A DNA stretch of 64,000 nt from the NCBI GenBank assembly GCA_902800345.1, contig CADCDO010000020.1:26233-90232 (forward strand). Reading direction: 5' to 3'. Numbering within the stretch: the stretch's first letter is position 1; the number at the start of each line of letters is the position of its first letter. Source of the DNA: Fibrobacter succinogenes (lineage in GTDB: Bacteria; Fibrobacterota; Fibrobacteria; Fibrobacterales; Fibrobacteraceae). The notes beneath the pieces are model-generated. The model was not told the DNA's origin. It was given only the letters and a program-made list of their open reading frames with translations, and did not search any database. The translations under genes and the position numbers were made by a program. Shown in pieces: positions 15,774 to 25,230 of this stretch.

Positions 15774-16514
15774 TTATTTTTCGTCTTCAGACACCCAAAT
15801 TGGCTCGATTTGCGGGCGAATCCGGCATCTTTCGACTGTTTTAGTGGCAAAATTTGTCCAGCTCGGGTCTATGTAATTGTAGAAGTAATGGGTTCTGTAA
15901 TATCTCCTTGAATCTTCTGTCGGGGCGTCTTCTGATGGAATCGGCTCTATTTTTATATCGCAAGCGATTTTGTTTTCTTCGTCTTCCGTGATGTCACCGC
16001 CTTCGGCTTTGCAAAATTCCTTGAATTGCGATTTGGATTGAGCGTGCATTTCGGTGTTGAAAAGCGGGTTTGTCCATGTTTTCGTGATGATGTTGCTGTG
16101 TAAATGGACTCCGTATGAAATGGTGTCCGTCTCGGTTTCGCACATGATTACATTGACACTGCCTCCATAGGCGTTTGCTACGGTTCCGTTTTCTAACTGG
16201 ATTCGCGCCGGCAAGCACCAGAAGGGGTCGTCTGGGTTTTCTGGATAGCACCAGTTATCCACAGTGATGCCGTTACTTATCGGATTGCCGTTCAGCCAGC
16301 TTTCGAGAGTCTCTTCGGTTTCGGCGGAAACGGCAATTACTGGTGGTGTATATGTCGAGTCTTTGGACTCAAGGCGAATCTGTTTGCTGGAATCTTCCTG
16401 GCCGATGGCGGCTGATGCTTCCGGTGCGGTCGATGGACTTGACGAGCACGCTGCGAGCATGAGTGCTGCTGCTCCAACGATTGTTCCTGTGATTGATTTG
16501 GTGATGTTTTTCAT
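15774..16514 (-). CDS. Lipoprotein of unknown function
   Basis: 246 residues from the ATG at 16514, preceded by GGAGGAGACC. Lipoprotein signal peptide with lipobox LAAC followed by SSSPSTAPEAS. The mature part has several Cys and a C-terminal WxxFATKTVERCRI segment. A related closing pattern (DPTWEKYGKQIIKVCREG) ends the next gene upstream, so the two are distant paralogues. Third gene of the TIGR02147-lipoprotein-lipoprotein cluster. No known domain recognised. Confidence 0.75.
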   Translation of the reverse strand: MKNITKSITGTIVGAAALMLAACSSSPSTAPEASAAIGQEDSSKQIRLESKDSTYTPPVIAVSAETEETLESWLNGNPISNGITVDNWCYPENPDDPFWCLPARIQLENGTVANAYGGSVNVIMCETETDTISYGVHLHSNIITKTWTNPLFNTEMHAQSKSQFKEFCKAEGGDITEDEENKIACDIKIEPIPSEDAPTEDSRRYYRTHYFYNYIDPSWTNFATKTVERCRIRPQIEPIWVSEDEK

Positions 16515-16622
16515 GGTCTCCTCCATTTGATAGGTTTGAATTTAAAAAAGGTTGTTCTCCACAATACGTCCTGACTGTAACGCCTTGACGCATGTATGGT
16601 TGTGTAGATTTTTCTATGAATA

Positions 16623-16687
16623 GCTGGACTCGGTCATGGGTGTGCGAGCACCCCCGCGAACGCTCGCCCTCCGCATTTGTCGTCTAA
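16623..16687. repeat. Dispersed repeat, copy 1
   Basis: Starts GCTGGACTCGGTCATGG and ends CGCATTTGTCGTCTAA three bases before the stop codon of the minus-strand gene at 16691. A second copy has the same placement at 63402-63468. Confidence 0.7.
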
Positions 16688-16690
16688 TAT

Positions 16691-17398
16691 CTAGCCTTCT
16701 CTACAGACTTTTATAATTTGCTTTCCGTATTTTTCCCAGGTTGGATCGGTATATTGTATGGCGTTCTTCTCGACTAGGTTTTCCTTGGTCGGAACGAACT
16801 TGCAACTGAAGCTTCGTTGCCCTTCTGTGACGCCTTCTGTTTCCGTAATGAAAGTCCCGTTTTCAAGAATACAGTCGGTCTCGAAATCCTTTGCGATTGA
16901 TGTTGCTGTGGTGTCTGGAATCGTGAATGTTTTTTGTATAAGCGAACTTGAAACTTTGACCATGTAAGCGAACCATGTTTCTTCTGTTTGGCAACTGAGC
17001 GAAGAGAAATAATCGATATCCAATTGACGCAATAATCCATGTTCGGTCTTTATTCCGGAATACAAACTTGTATGTTGTGCGGACGTGTCTGGATTAATGA
17101 CAAAATCGTGTAAGGGCGTGTTGCCCGGAGTGGAAATGTTCGCTTTCGAATCTACAATAAATGTTTTTTCGCCTTGAAACCAGATGGCCGATGCGCTGTC
17201 GATAGCGGCGTCAATTTTTGCCGTGACGGAGTTCGCCTGTTCGTCCGTACCTGCAGTGTTGTCGTTTCCGCAGGCTGTTAAAGTGGAACCGATGATTAGC
17301 GGAAGCGCGATTGTTGACAAACTTGCGATGAATGCTGCGATTTGCAAACTTATCCTCAAAAATGTCGATGTGGAGAAAAATGCTTTTCTGAAATTCAT
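16691..17398 (-). CDS. Lipoprotein of unknown function
   Basis: 235 residues. A long hydrophobic N-terminus (FIASLSTIALPLIIGSTLTAC) ends in a lipobox-like LTAC before GNDNTAG. The mature part has paired Cys and the closing motif YTDPTWEKYGKQIIKVC, like its neighbour at 15774-16514. It begins 11 bases after the TIGR02147 gene. Exported and lipid-anchored by inference; function unknown. Confidence 0.7.
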   Translation of the reverse strand: MNFRKAFFSTSTFLRISLQIAAFIASLSTIALPLIIGSTLTACGNDNTAGTDEQANSVTAKIDAAIDSASAIWFQGEKTFIVDSKANISTPGNTPLHDFVINPDTSAQHTSLYSGIKTEHGLLRQLDIDYFSSLSCQTEETWFAYMVKVSSSLIQKTFTIPDTTATSIAKDFETDCILENGTFITETEGVTEGQRSFSCKFVPTKENLVEKNAIQYTDPTWEKYGKQIIKVCREG

Positions 17399-17409
17399 GA
17401 TAAATTCTC

Positions 17410-18222
17410 CTAAACGTTGCCTGTCAGCGGAAAAAGTTGCAGATTCAATCGATAGACCCGGTCAATTTTTTTACATGCGTTTGCGAGCGTAATGACGCGT
17501 TTGCGGCAGCAGTTGATTTCGTCGGAAATCAGGGCGAGCGTTTCTGCGTCGATACCCATCGTGACGCCTGAAATGTTCCTTTCTTTCACGTCAATTCTGT
17601 CAATCGCCTCTTTTGCAAGGTCGCTCATTTCTCGATTCATGGCTCGTAGCGCAAGTGGAATGGCGTCGGTCGAGCCGGTGATGGCTTTGTCCGTTTGCTG
17701 GTACGTGTTTTCGGCGGTTTCCTTGAGAAAGTTCGCCTTGGTAAGCATGGCCAGTGAATCGCGGACTTGCTGTGCCGTGAATGCGTGCTTGATTTTTTTC
17801 GCCATTTCAAGCGGTAGCGCTCCCGGCATCAAGGGGGCGAGTTCGCGGACGATGGAATTGATGGCGGATTCATAGTAGTTGAACATGTCCGCATCGATGA
17901 CGCGCGCTTTCTTCTCTTTTGCAAGGCGCATGAGTTCGTTAAACGCCTCCGTCTTCTTTTCGTCGTTTTTCGTGTTCCCGTATTCGACCATTTTTTCGAA
18001 GTAGGCGAATTCGAAACCCGAAAGATTCATGGCTTTGGCTACACGCGGAACCCCCACGCGGCTCAGCGAACTTTTGCCTTCGCAGACGAGTTTGAGGTAA
18101 GACGGCGAAGCGAAGCCGGCATCCTTTGAAAACTCACGCCAGGTAAAGCCGGATTTTTTGTTCTCTTCGTAAAAATCCAGCATGAATCGGCGGTAATCTT
18201 GATAATCGGTAATCGGTTTCAT
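17410..18222 (-). CDS. TIGR02147 family protein, putative regulator
   Basis: 270 residues, cytoplasmic. It opens with the family's conserved YQDYRRFMLDFYEENKK and FTWREFSKDAGFASPSYLK, a helix-turn-helix-like segment, then LVCEGKSSLS and AKAMNLSGFEFAYFEKMVEY. TIGR02147 is a paralogous family first described in F. succinogenes; its members probably bind DNA and are often found beside lipoprotein genes, as here. It heads a three-gene operon with two lipoproteins. Autoregulation or control of its neighbours is inference. Confidence 0.85.
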   Translation of the reverse strand: MKPITDYQDYRRFMLDFYEENKKSGFTWREFSKDAGFASPSYLKLVCEGKSSLSRVGVPRVAKAMNLSGFEFAYFEKMVEYGNTKNDEKKTEAFNELMRLAKEKKARVIDADMFNYYESAINSIVRELAPLMPGALPLEMAKKIKHAFTAQQVRDSLAMLTKANFLKETAENTYQQTDKAITGSTDAIPLALRAMNREMSDLAKEAIDRIDVKERNISGVTMGIDAETLALISDEINCCRKRVITLANACKKIDRVYRLNLQLFPLTGNV

Positions 18223-18250
18223 GAGGGTAGGGGTTAGGTTTTAGGGGTGG
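18223..18250. repeat. Heptad array, four units
   Basis: GAGGGTA GGGGTTA GGTTTTA GGGGTGG starts on the base immediately upstream of the TIGR02147 start codon, so it forms the end of that gene's 5' leader. Confidence 0.55.
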
Positions 18251-18439
18251 TTGCTTGATTGTAATATAGCTTTAAAAATGCGAAAGTCAATAGATTGTGA
18301 TACAAAAACTTTGAAATTTTAAAGAAAAGTGCGGGTTTTTACACTTGATAAAAATATTTTTCTGTAAATGAAACAAAATTTTTTGTGAATGATACAAGGC
18401 TGAAAATTGACGGTTCGGAGTATTGTTGAAAAACAAGAA

Positions 18440-18468
18440 AAGTCCGCCTGCTTTTTGCAAACGGACTT
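18440..18468 (-). terminator. Terminator of the EF-Tu-like gene
   Basis: AAGTCCG and CGGACTT pair around a stem-loop with an inner TTTGC/GCAGG stretch; on the minus strand a TTTTCTTG run follows. The stretch 18251-18439 upstream of TIGR02147 is AT-rich without a gene and may hold its promoter. Confidence 0.75.
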
Positions 18469-18506
18469 GATAAAGTTAAACGAATTCTGCGGATGAGTTG
18501 TTGTTC

Positions 18507-20534
18507 CTATACGGCTGTGAGAACCGAACCCTTGACAACGTCGCCCCGATTCGCTCCGCGGAGAACGAAACTGACGTCGTCGCCTGCTGTTGCCTCATTG
18601 CAGTTTTTGCCGGATACGCTAATGTTGAAAGCGATATATTCTTTATTGGTGTTTGTGCACCGGACTCTGTCTCCTTCATGGATCGTTCCTTGCTCGATAC
18701 GGCCTACGACAACGAGACCGCGTCCTGTAATAAGAAGCGTATCTTGGACGGTCATGCGGAACGGCCTATTGTCGACCGGTTTGTACAATGCGATGGTGTC
18801 GCATGCGTTCATGAGATCCATAATCTTGTCTTGACTTGTTTTGTCCCCTTGCCTTGCCTTGACCGACGATCCTCGAATGATTGCGACTTTATCTACGTCA
18901 TATTCAAATTTGGAGAGGCTTTCGCGAATTTCGGTTTCCAGCAAATCGAGCTTTTCCGGATCGTTTACGATTTCGCATCGGTCTATGAAAATAACCACTT
19001 TAACGCCAATTTGGTGCGCAAGTAAAATCCGTTCTTTAGCTTGGCCTAGAGTATCTCTACTTGCATCGACAACAATAATGTGAATGTCGGTTACGATGTT
19101 TCCACCTAGGACATTTTTGATGTAGTCGGAATTTGCGGGTAAATTTTTACTGTTGATTTGTGTGTAATAGCATTTTTCAGTATTGTATTCAACGAGAATA
19201 TCCGGATTTTCATCTTCAACGGCATATCCGCGCGTAGCAAGTGTTGTACAAATTGCACTTGTCATGCTTGTTCTTTCGAGTTGCCCATTCATAATGCTGA
19301 TGGTGAAGTGGGGCTTGGTCTTGTCGAGTGGCTTCTTGGGTTGTTGATACACTACGTCTAATTCCGTAACAATGCCGGTGCCGACCGTGCGACCGCCTTC
19401 GCGAATGGCGAAGTGCTGCCCGACTTCCATGGCGACTGGGGCTATTAATTTTACATAGATTGTCGCCGTTTGGCCTGGCGCTACCATTTCGATACCTTTC
19501 GGGAGCTGGATCGTGCCGGTAACGTCTGTTGTGCGGAAGTAGAACTGGGGACGGTAATTGTTGAAAAACGGGGTGTGGCGTCCGCCTTCATCTTTTGAGA
19601 GCGTGTAGATTTCGGCCTTGAAATCCGTGTGAGCCGTTATGGAACCTGGGGCTGCAAGAACCATGCCGCGGACGAGGTCCTTCTTTTCGGCTCCGCGGAG
19701 GAGAAGCCCTACATTGTCGCCGGCTTGCGCGACATCGAGCAACTTGCGGAACATCTCTATGCCGGTGACCATGTATTGGGCGGTGGGGCCAAGACCGACT
19801 CGCTCGACGGTGTCTGCGATGCGAACCGTGCCGCGTTCAATGCGCCCCGTAGCGACGGTCCCGCGACCGGTAATGAAGAATGTGTCTTCGATAGCCATCA
19901 AGAAGGGCAAGTCCTTAATGTCCGTCGGAAGAGGAATGTAATTGTCGCATGCGTCCATGAGTTCCATGATTTTGTCTTGATGGAAACGGTCTCCTTCAAG
20001 GGCCTTAAGCGCGGAACCGTGGATGATGGGGTGGTTGTCCCCGTCAAAGCCGTACTTGCTCAAAAGATCGCGAATTTCCATCTCCATGAGGTCGAGTAAT
20101 TCGGGGTCGTCGACCAAATCGCACTTGTTCAAGAATACGACCATATTTTTTAATCCGACTTGGTGCGCCAGCAAAACATGTTCGCGGGTCTGTGGCATCG
20201 GTCCGTCTGTTGCAGCAACGACAAGGATCGCCCCGTCCATCTGGGCGGCGCCGGTAATCAAGTTCTTTACGTAGTCGGCGTGACTGGGGCAGTCGACGAT
20301 TGCATAGTGTCTGTTTGCGGTTTCAAATTCGATGTGGGCCGTGTTTATCGTGATACCGCGAGCCTTTTCTTCAGGTTCGCCGTTGGAATTGCTAGATGAA
20401 TTGGATGGTGAAAATCCCCTTGCAGCGAGAGTTGATGTAATTGCCGCAAGCAAAGTAGTTTTACCATGATCGACGTGTCCGAGAATGCCAAGGTTGCAGT
20501 GCGGCTTGCTTCTATTAAACTTTTGTTTTGCCAT
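18507..20534 (-). CDS. EF-Tu-like GTPase fused to a second degenerate EF-Tu half
   Basis: 675 residues. Residues 1-394 are a full EF-Tu: GHVDHGKTT (19-27), [11 protein letters not shown] (55-65), NKCD (136-139), SALK (174-177), then domains 2 and 3 with [11 protein letters not shown] and [11 protein letters not shown]. Two oddities occur in this half. The G3 Gly is Ser (DCPSHADY, 81-88, codon AGT), and the helix after the P-loop is replaced by a Ser/Asn linker (about 43-52). Residues 407-675 repeat domains 1 and 2 only. The P-loop is lost (NGQLERTSM), NKCD has become DRCE and SALK has become SSVK, so this half cannot bind GTP normally. Domain 3 is absent from the repeat. It is not a standard tuf gene and not part of a str operon. 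A specialised or regulatory EF-Tu paralogue is inferred. Confidence 0.9.
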   Translation of the reverse strand: MAKQKFNRSKPHCNLGILGHVDHGKTTLLAAITSTLAARGFSPSNSSSNSNGEPEEKARGITINTAHIEFETANRHYAIVDCPSHADYVKNLITGAAQMDGAILVVAATDGPMPQTREHVLLAHQVGLKNMVVFLNKCDLVDDPELLDLMEMEIRDLLSKYGFDGDNHPIIHGSALKALEGDRFHQDKIMELMDACDNYIPLPTDIKDLPFLMAIEDTFFITGRGTVATGRIERGTVRIADTVERVGLGPTAQYMVTGIEMFRKLLDVAQAGDNVGLLLRGAEKKDLVRGMVLAAPGSITAHTDFKAEIYTLSKDEGGRHTPFFNNYRPQFYFRTTDVTGTIQLPKGIEMVAPGQTATIYVKLIAPVAMEVGQHFAIREGGRTVGTGIVTELDVVYQQPKKPLDKTKPHFTISIMNGQLERTSMTSAICTTLATRGYAVEDENPDILVEYNTEKCYYTQINSKNLPANSDYIKNVLGGNIVTDIHIIVVDASRDTLGQAKERILLAHQIGVKVVIFIDRCEIVNDPEKLDLLETEIRESLSKFEYDVDKVAIIRGSSVKARQGDKTSQDKIMDLMNACDTIALYKPVDNRPFRMTVQDTLLITGRGLVVVGRIEQGTIHEGDRVRCTNTNKEYIAFNISVSGKNCNEATAGDDVSFVLRGANRGDVVKGSVLTAV

Positions 20535-20680
20535 TTTTTCCTTCTTTCATTTGTATGTTGTTTGTTGTTTTACGTCTTGTGCGTAATAACCGTAACAACA
20601 ATATAAATGAATGTAATGGAAAAGAAAGTAAATAAAAAGTTAATTTGGCCGGATTGACCCAGAAAACTTGCCACCCAAAA

Positions 20681-20709
20681 AAGTCCACTTGCGATTTGCA
20701 AATGGACTT
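20681..20709 (-). terminator. Terminator of ffh
   Basis: AAGTCCA pairs with TGGACTT, continuing as TTGC/GCAA, and is followed on the minus strand by TTTTTTGG. The region 20535-20680 upstream of the EF-Tu-like gene contains a TATATT box on the minus strand but no gene. Confidence 0.75.
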
Positions 20710-20790
20710 CTTAAACGAGTATGGACTGCGCGGTTTTCGAGTCTGTGAAATGCGCAAATTCCGAACAAAAATGTTTAAAATGCGTGGCGC

Positions 20791-22158
20791 CTAGCGTTTC
20801 TTTTTCTTCTTGTTCTTGTCTTTGGGCGGGGTGTAGTTCGAACCCACGGTTCCGCCGTTGTTCTGGCGCTTCGCGAAATCGCCGACCTTCTTGAACATTT
20901 CCTTCATGCCTTCGTACTGCTTGAGCACCGCGTTCACGCGGGCTGCATCCGTGCCGGAACCCTTCGCGATACGTGCCTTGCGGCTGCCGTCGATAATTTG
21001 CGGCTTACGGCGTTCCTTCGGCGTCATGGAACTGAGCACCGCTTCTACATAGACCAATTGCTTTTCGTCAATCTGGTCGAGCGGGAGCTTGTTGAGGCCC
21101 GGGATGAGGCTCAAAATGTCCTTGATGCGACCGAGCTTCTTGATGGTGCGGAGCTGCTTCAAGAAGTCGTTTAAGTCGAACGTGTTGTTGAGAATCTTTT
21201 TCTTGAGGTCCTTGGCGTCCTTTTCGTCGATGACCTGTTGCGCTTTTTCCACGAGGCTGACCACGTCGCCCATGCCGAGGATGCGGCTGGCCATGCGGTC
21301 CGGGTGGAAAAGGTCGATTTCGTTCAGCTTTTCGCCGACACCGATAAAGCATATCGGCACGCCCGTCATCTTCTTGATGCTAAGCGCTGCACCGCCGCGG
21401 GTGTCGCCATCCATCTTCGAGAGGCAGACGCCCGTGAAGTTCAGGCGGTTCCAGAACGTCTCGGCGACATTCACCGCTTCCTGACCGATCATCGCGTCGG
21501 CGACGAACAGAATTTCGTCCGGGTGCACGGCATCGCGTGCCTTTTCGAGTTCCTGCATCAACTCTTCGTCAATTTGCAGACGGCCTGCCGTATCGTAAAT
21601 CACGAGGTCAAAACCGTTGTCCTTGGCGTACTGGTAGCCGTGCTTGATGATTTCGACCGGATTGCCCTGGCCTTCGTCATAAACCGGAACGCCGATGGAC
21701 TTGCCGAGCACCTGCAACTGCTTGATAGCGGCCGGACGGTAAACGTCAGCGGCGACGAGGAGCGGTTTCCTCTTCTTCTTGCTTCGCATCCAGAGAGCAA
21801 TCTTGCCTGCGAAAGTCGTCTTACCCGAACCCTGCAGACCGACCATCATGATGCCCACCGGGGAGGGGCCGGAGAGGTTGATTTCCTTAGTTTCGCCACC
21901 CATGACGGCCACAAGCTCGTCGTGGATAATCTTCACAATCTGCTGACCCGGGGTCACGGAATTGAGCACTTCGGCGCCCATGGACTTTTCCTTGACGGAC
22001 TTGACGAAGTCGCGGGTCACGTTGAAGTTCACGTCGGCAGCGAGGAACGCGCGACGCACCTCACGCAGCGATTCCGCCACGTTTTCTTCGGTAAGTTTGC
22101 CCTGCCCGCGCAGGTTCTTGAGGGTAGATTCTAGAGAGTCGGTCAGCTGTGAAAACAT
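20791..22158 (-). CDS. ffh: Signal recognition particle protein Ffh
   Basis: 455 residues. The SRP54 GTPase binds 4.5S RNA and signal sequences to target membrane proteins. N domain first, then GLQGSGKTTFAGKIA (G1), VAADVYRPAAIKQL, DTAGRLQ (G3) and SKMDGDTRGGAAL. A Met-rich M domain follows, from about residue 295, and the tail is basic (KKKKKR). No Shine-Dalgarno is visible. TATCTTTA (22173-22166) lies only seven bases before the ATG, suggesting a very short or absent leader. In many genomes ffh directly precedes rpsP; here 5 kb of lineage-specific genes intervene. Confidence 0.97.
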   Translation of the reverse strand: MFSQLTDSLESTLKNLRGQGKLTEENVAESLREVRRAFLAADVNFNVTRDFVKSVKEKSMGAEVLNSVTPGQQIVKIIHDELVAVMGGETKEINLSGPSPVGIMMVGLQGSGKTTFAGKIALWMRSKKKRKPLLVAADVYRPAAIKQLQVLGKSIGVPVYDEGQGNPVEIIKHGYQYAKDNGFDLVIYDTAGRLQIDEELMQELEKARDAVHPDEILFVADAMIGQEAVNVAETFWNRLNFTGVCLSKMDGDTRGGAALSIKKMTGVPICFIGVGEKLNEIDLFHPDRMASRILGMGDVVSLVEKAQQVIDEKDAKDLKKKILNNTFDLNDFLKQLRTIKKLGRIKDILSLIPGLNKLPLDQIDEKQLVYVEAVLSSMTPKERRKPQIIDGSRKARIAKGSGTDAARVNAVLKQYEGMKEMFKKVGDFAKRQNNGGTVGSNYTPPKDKNKKKKKR

Positions 22159-22188
22159 AGTGGCGTAAAGATAGAAACTTTTGCTTGG

Positions 22189-24093
22189 TTAGGGATTCTG
22201 AGATTCCTTCTTGATACACCTAATGGAGATGGCTTCATCTTTTACAAAGCTCGAATCGATGTCCAGCCTATCGTATTGACCGCGAAGGAATACGGCTGTG
22301 ACAAACAAATCATCTTGTTGCTCGTTCGTCCAGAAGAATGCAGTTTCGTTTACTTGGTAAAAGACTGATCGATTTATACCGGCCGGAAGGGCTGCAAATC
22401 CTGCAAAGTCGGCTCCCTTGCCGAATTCGTACCAAAGATCCGAATTCGCCTTGAGCGCTGTGCCCGAAGCAATGGTGGTGACCGATGCAAGGTTCTTTAC
22501 AAGCGTCTTAAAATCGTCTACCGAAGGAACTTCCCAACTTTCGGGACAGATTCCTTGTGTCGTCTTATCCTTGCAATCGTACTCCAAACCGCATTCCGAT
22601 TCGGACTTGTTCTTCATTCCGGCCCAGGTGTAGAGTCTCCCGTAAGTGGCGCAGTCTCCTTCTTTGTAGATGCTTCCGCCACCGCACCAGCTTTGAATGC
22701 CGGGATTGAGCGTATAATTCAGATTTTGTGCCATCCAGGTTTGGTTCCCGATGACCACGGTCTTGTAAACTTGTCCGTCTCGGTCATCCGTGAATTCGCC
22801 ATATGTAATGTCAGGGTTTAAGTAAGTACTTGCCGGTTGGTTTGTCGGTTCCTTGATGACTGGGCCAAGATCAATCGTATAGGCGGGGGGCTCAATCACG
22901 GTTGCAGAAAGATTGGCAGGGTCGCTTTCGACTTCATCCTTTATGCAGCGAATGGCGGCGGCGTAGCTTGCTGAGTTGCTTACGTATGTGAGTGAATAAT
23001 GTCCGGGGGCCAAATCCGCAATGTCCTTAGAACGGGAGTAAGAGCTCTCTTGATTCCAAACCCAAAAGATTGCACTTTTCGCAAGGGAGGATCCGTTTAA
23101 AATGTATCCCGAGGGCACGGCATTGAACCTGAAATAATTGTCTAGAGGAATAGAGGTGTCCCATATTCCGGATTTGTCCAAAAGGTGCTTAGGGGCATAT
23201 TCGTAGGGGTAGAAACCCGAGGTGTCGCCTTCGATATTTGCCGTTTTTCCAAGAATTCTCCACTCATTATAAGAGGGAATATGCCAACCTTCAGGGCAGA
23301 TTCCTTGGCCACGGCAGCTGATACTGAAATAGTCTGGACATTCTTCGGGCGCTGTATTGAAAAGGTTTGCAGAATCCGTTGCAGCCGGATAGGTGTAGAG
23401 CCTTCCGAATTTGGCGCAGTCTCCGTGCTTGTTTCCCTGAACGCCTATGCCGCCACACCAATTGTTGGGTTGGATTACATCGGTCTCGGGATAATAGTTG
23501 GTGTAATTGTAATTCAGGTTCTGGGCCATCCATGTCTGAGTGCCAATGGTGACCGTCTTGTAATATTGCCCGTCGCGGGAATCTTTAAGGAGCCCGAAGC
23601 GGGAACCGGATGGGTCTATCGGTTCAGAAGAACTGGATTGAACCGAGGAACTTGATTTTACAGAAGAACTGGATTTTACTTGGCTACTGGAGCTTAACTG
23701 AACGCTGGAACTTGAGAGGGCTGAGGAACTGGAGACGACTGCGGAACTTGACGATGCTGGGCTGCTAGAACTAGATTCGGTAGAAGAACTGGATTGAGTC
23801 TTGCTGCTGGAGCTTGACTTGTCCGAAGAACTTGAAATATCGGAATCGGTCTTGTCCGAAACCCATTTCCAGGAATCGCCTTCTTTGGTGCAGGTGCAGT
23901 AGGAATCGTCTTCTTCAATGTAGACGACCGTGTTTTCTTGTGCCTTGTTGCATGAAAACTGGTTTAACTCGTCGATGCTGAAAAGCGAAATGAGCGAGTT
24001 CGCTGTGACGGGGGCGCTTTCGCTACTAGAATCTCCGCACGAAGTTAAAAGAATGGCTGCACAAGCAATCAAAAGATGGGTTATGTACTTCAT
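22189..24093 (-). CDS. Lipoprotein with two FISUMP domains
   Basis: 634 residues. Lipobox LTSC after a signal peptide, then a short Cys-containing domain (FSCNKAQENTVVYIEEDD) and a long poly-Ser linker at about 90-155. Next come two FISUMP domains: DSRDGQYYKTVTIGTQTWMA to AAIRCIKDE (about 170-390), and DDRDGQVYKTVVIGNQTWMA to ISIRCIKKE (about 435-630). Poly-Ser linkers are typical of Fibrobacter surface proteins and separate the anchor from the active domains. It is co-directional with the next FISUMP gene, 24 bases apart. Function unknown. Confidence 0.88.
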   Translation of the reverse strand: MKYITHLLIACAAILLTSCGDSSSESAPVTANSLISLFSIDELNQFSCNKAQENTVVYIEEDDSYCTCTKEGDSWKWVSDKTDSDISSSSDKSSSSSKTQSSSSTESSSSSPASSSSAVVSSSSALSSSSVQLSSSSQVKSSSSVKSSSSVQSSSSEPIDPSGSRFGLLKDSRDGQYYKTVTIGTQTWMAQNLNYNYTNYYPETDVIQPNNWCGGIGVQGNKHGDCAKFGRLYTYPAATDSANLFNTAPEECPDYFSISCRGQGICPEGWHIPSYNEWRILGKTANIEGDTSGFYPYEYAPKHLLDKSGIWDTSIPLDNYFRFNAVPSGYILNGSSLAKSAIFWVWNQESSYSRSKDIADLAPGHYSLTYVSNSASYAAAIRCIKDEVESDPANLSATVIEPPAYTIDLGPVIKEPTNQPASTYLNPDITYGEFTDDRDGQVYKTVVIGNQTWMAQNLNYTLNPGIQSWCGGGSIYKEGDCATYGRLYTWAGMKNKSESECGLEYDCKDKTTQGICPESWEVPSVDDFKTLVKNLASVTTIASGTALKANSDLWYEFGKGADFAGFAALPAGINRSVFYQVNETAFFWTNEQQDDLFVTAVFLRGQYDRLDIDSSFVKDEAISIRCIKKESQNP

Positions 24094-24117
24094 ATGTAAT
24101 TCCTTTTGCTTGTGGGT

Positions 24118-25128
24118 TTAGTCCTTTACGCAGCGGACTGCAGAGGGGTAGTCCTTGTCGTAGTATTCATTTGTGTAATAGTAGTATTGAGGATAGTTTT
24201 TGCAGATAACCTGAGGGGCTTGCGTGGTGCCGTTGGCAGTTGCTGCTAGCCAGAATGGCGCTTTTGTTACACTGTTCGTGTCGGGCATGGTTCCCCAGAA
24301 ATCGTACTTGTTGAGCAAAAGGCTGTATGCACTGTCATTTTCCGTTTTGACGGTGTTGAAAAGGGCTTCCCAGTCGTTAAAGAGGGGCAACCGCCAACCG
24401 CTAGGACAAATGCCTTGATAGTGTCGCGATGGGCACACGTTGTTGTTGCCGCACCCTGTATTGATGGAATCCATGGCGGCACCCCATGTATACAGACATA
24501 TGTCTTCTGAACATTTTGTTTTTCCCTTTAGCGAGGGAACGGCAGCGGAGTCGCTGAACCGCAGGGCTTCAATCATCCAGGTTATGGTGTCGATGGTCAG
24601 GGTTCTGTACTCGTTGTTGTCACGCTGGTCGACAAGCTTGCCGAAGTTGTATTTGAGCGTGTCTTTTACGACTGTACTTTCGGAAGACGAGGTTGGCGTT
24701 TCGGAAGATGATGATTCCGTTATTGGGGAAATGAATATTAAGTTGGAACTCGAGGACTTTACTGAACTGGACGATTTTGCGGAGCTTGAGGATTTTTCTG
24801 AACTGGAGGACTTTACTGAACTGGACGACTTTTCTGAATTCGAAGATTTTTTTGAACTGGAGGACATTTCGGAGCTTGAGGAGCTAGAATCTTTCACTAA
24901 CGTAGAGGGGTCGACTACCCAAGATTTGCCATCGCATTTGAATTGCGATTGGTTCTCGGCGATAGTGACGACGATTCCCTCGTTATCCTTGTTGCATTCA
25001 AGGTGTTGCAGTTCTGTCAGATTGCCGACCACTTCAGGCAATGATGCCGACGACGCGTCTGATGAAGAATCGCTGCAGGCAAAAATGGCAAGCGAAATGG
25101 TTGCCACTGCAAAACTCAAGCGCTTCAT
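24118..25128 (-). CDS. FISUMP-domain lipoprotein with poly-Ser linker
   Basis: 336 residues. AAGGAGG precedes the ATG. Lipobox FAC (LAIFAC), then an N-terminal domain with HLECNKDNEGIVVTI similar to that of the following gene, a poly-Ser linker with SSSSVKSSSSEK repeats (about 85-140) and one FISUMP domain. That domain has DQRDNNEYRTLTIDTITWM, then LYTWGAAMDS, CPSGWRLPLFNDW and the terminal AVRCVKD. It is more diverged than its neighbours (RDNNEY in place of RDGQxY). It forms a two-gene operon with 22189-24093. A TATATTG box lies upstream at about 25155. Confidence 0.85.
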   Translation of the reverse strand: MKRLSFAVATISLAIFACSDSSSDASSASLPEVVGNLTELQHLECNKDNEGIVVTIAENQSQFKCDGKSWVVDPSTLVKDSSSSSSEMSSSSKKSSNSEKSSSSVKSSSSEKSSSSAKSSSSVKSSSSNLIFISPITESSSSETPTSSSESTVVKDTLKYNFGKLVDQRDNNEYRTLTIDTITWMIEALRFSDSAAVPSLKGKTKCSEDICLYTWGAAMDSINTGCGNNNVCPSRHYQGICPSGWRLPLFNDWEALFNTVKTENDSAYSLLLNKYDFWGTMPDTNSVTKAPFWLAATANGTTQAPQVICKNYPQYYYYTNEYYDKDYPSAVRCVKD

Positions 25129-25230
25129 GGTTGTTCCTCCTTAAAATTGAGTAAGTACAATATAGTGTTTTTCTTCCTTGTCCATGCGCTTCAATGACCA
25201 TGTCTCGTAAAAAATACAAATTTGTCCACC

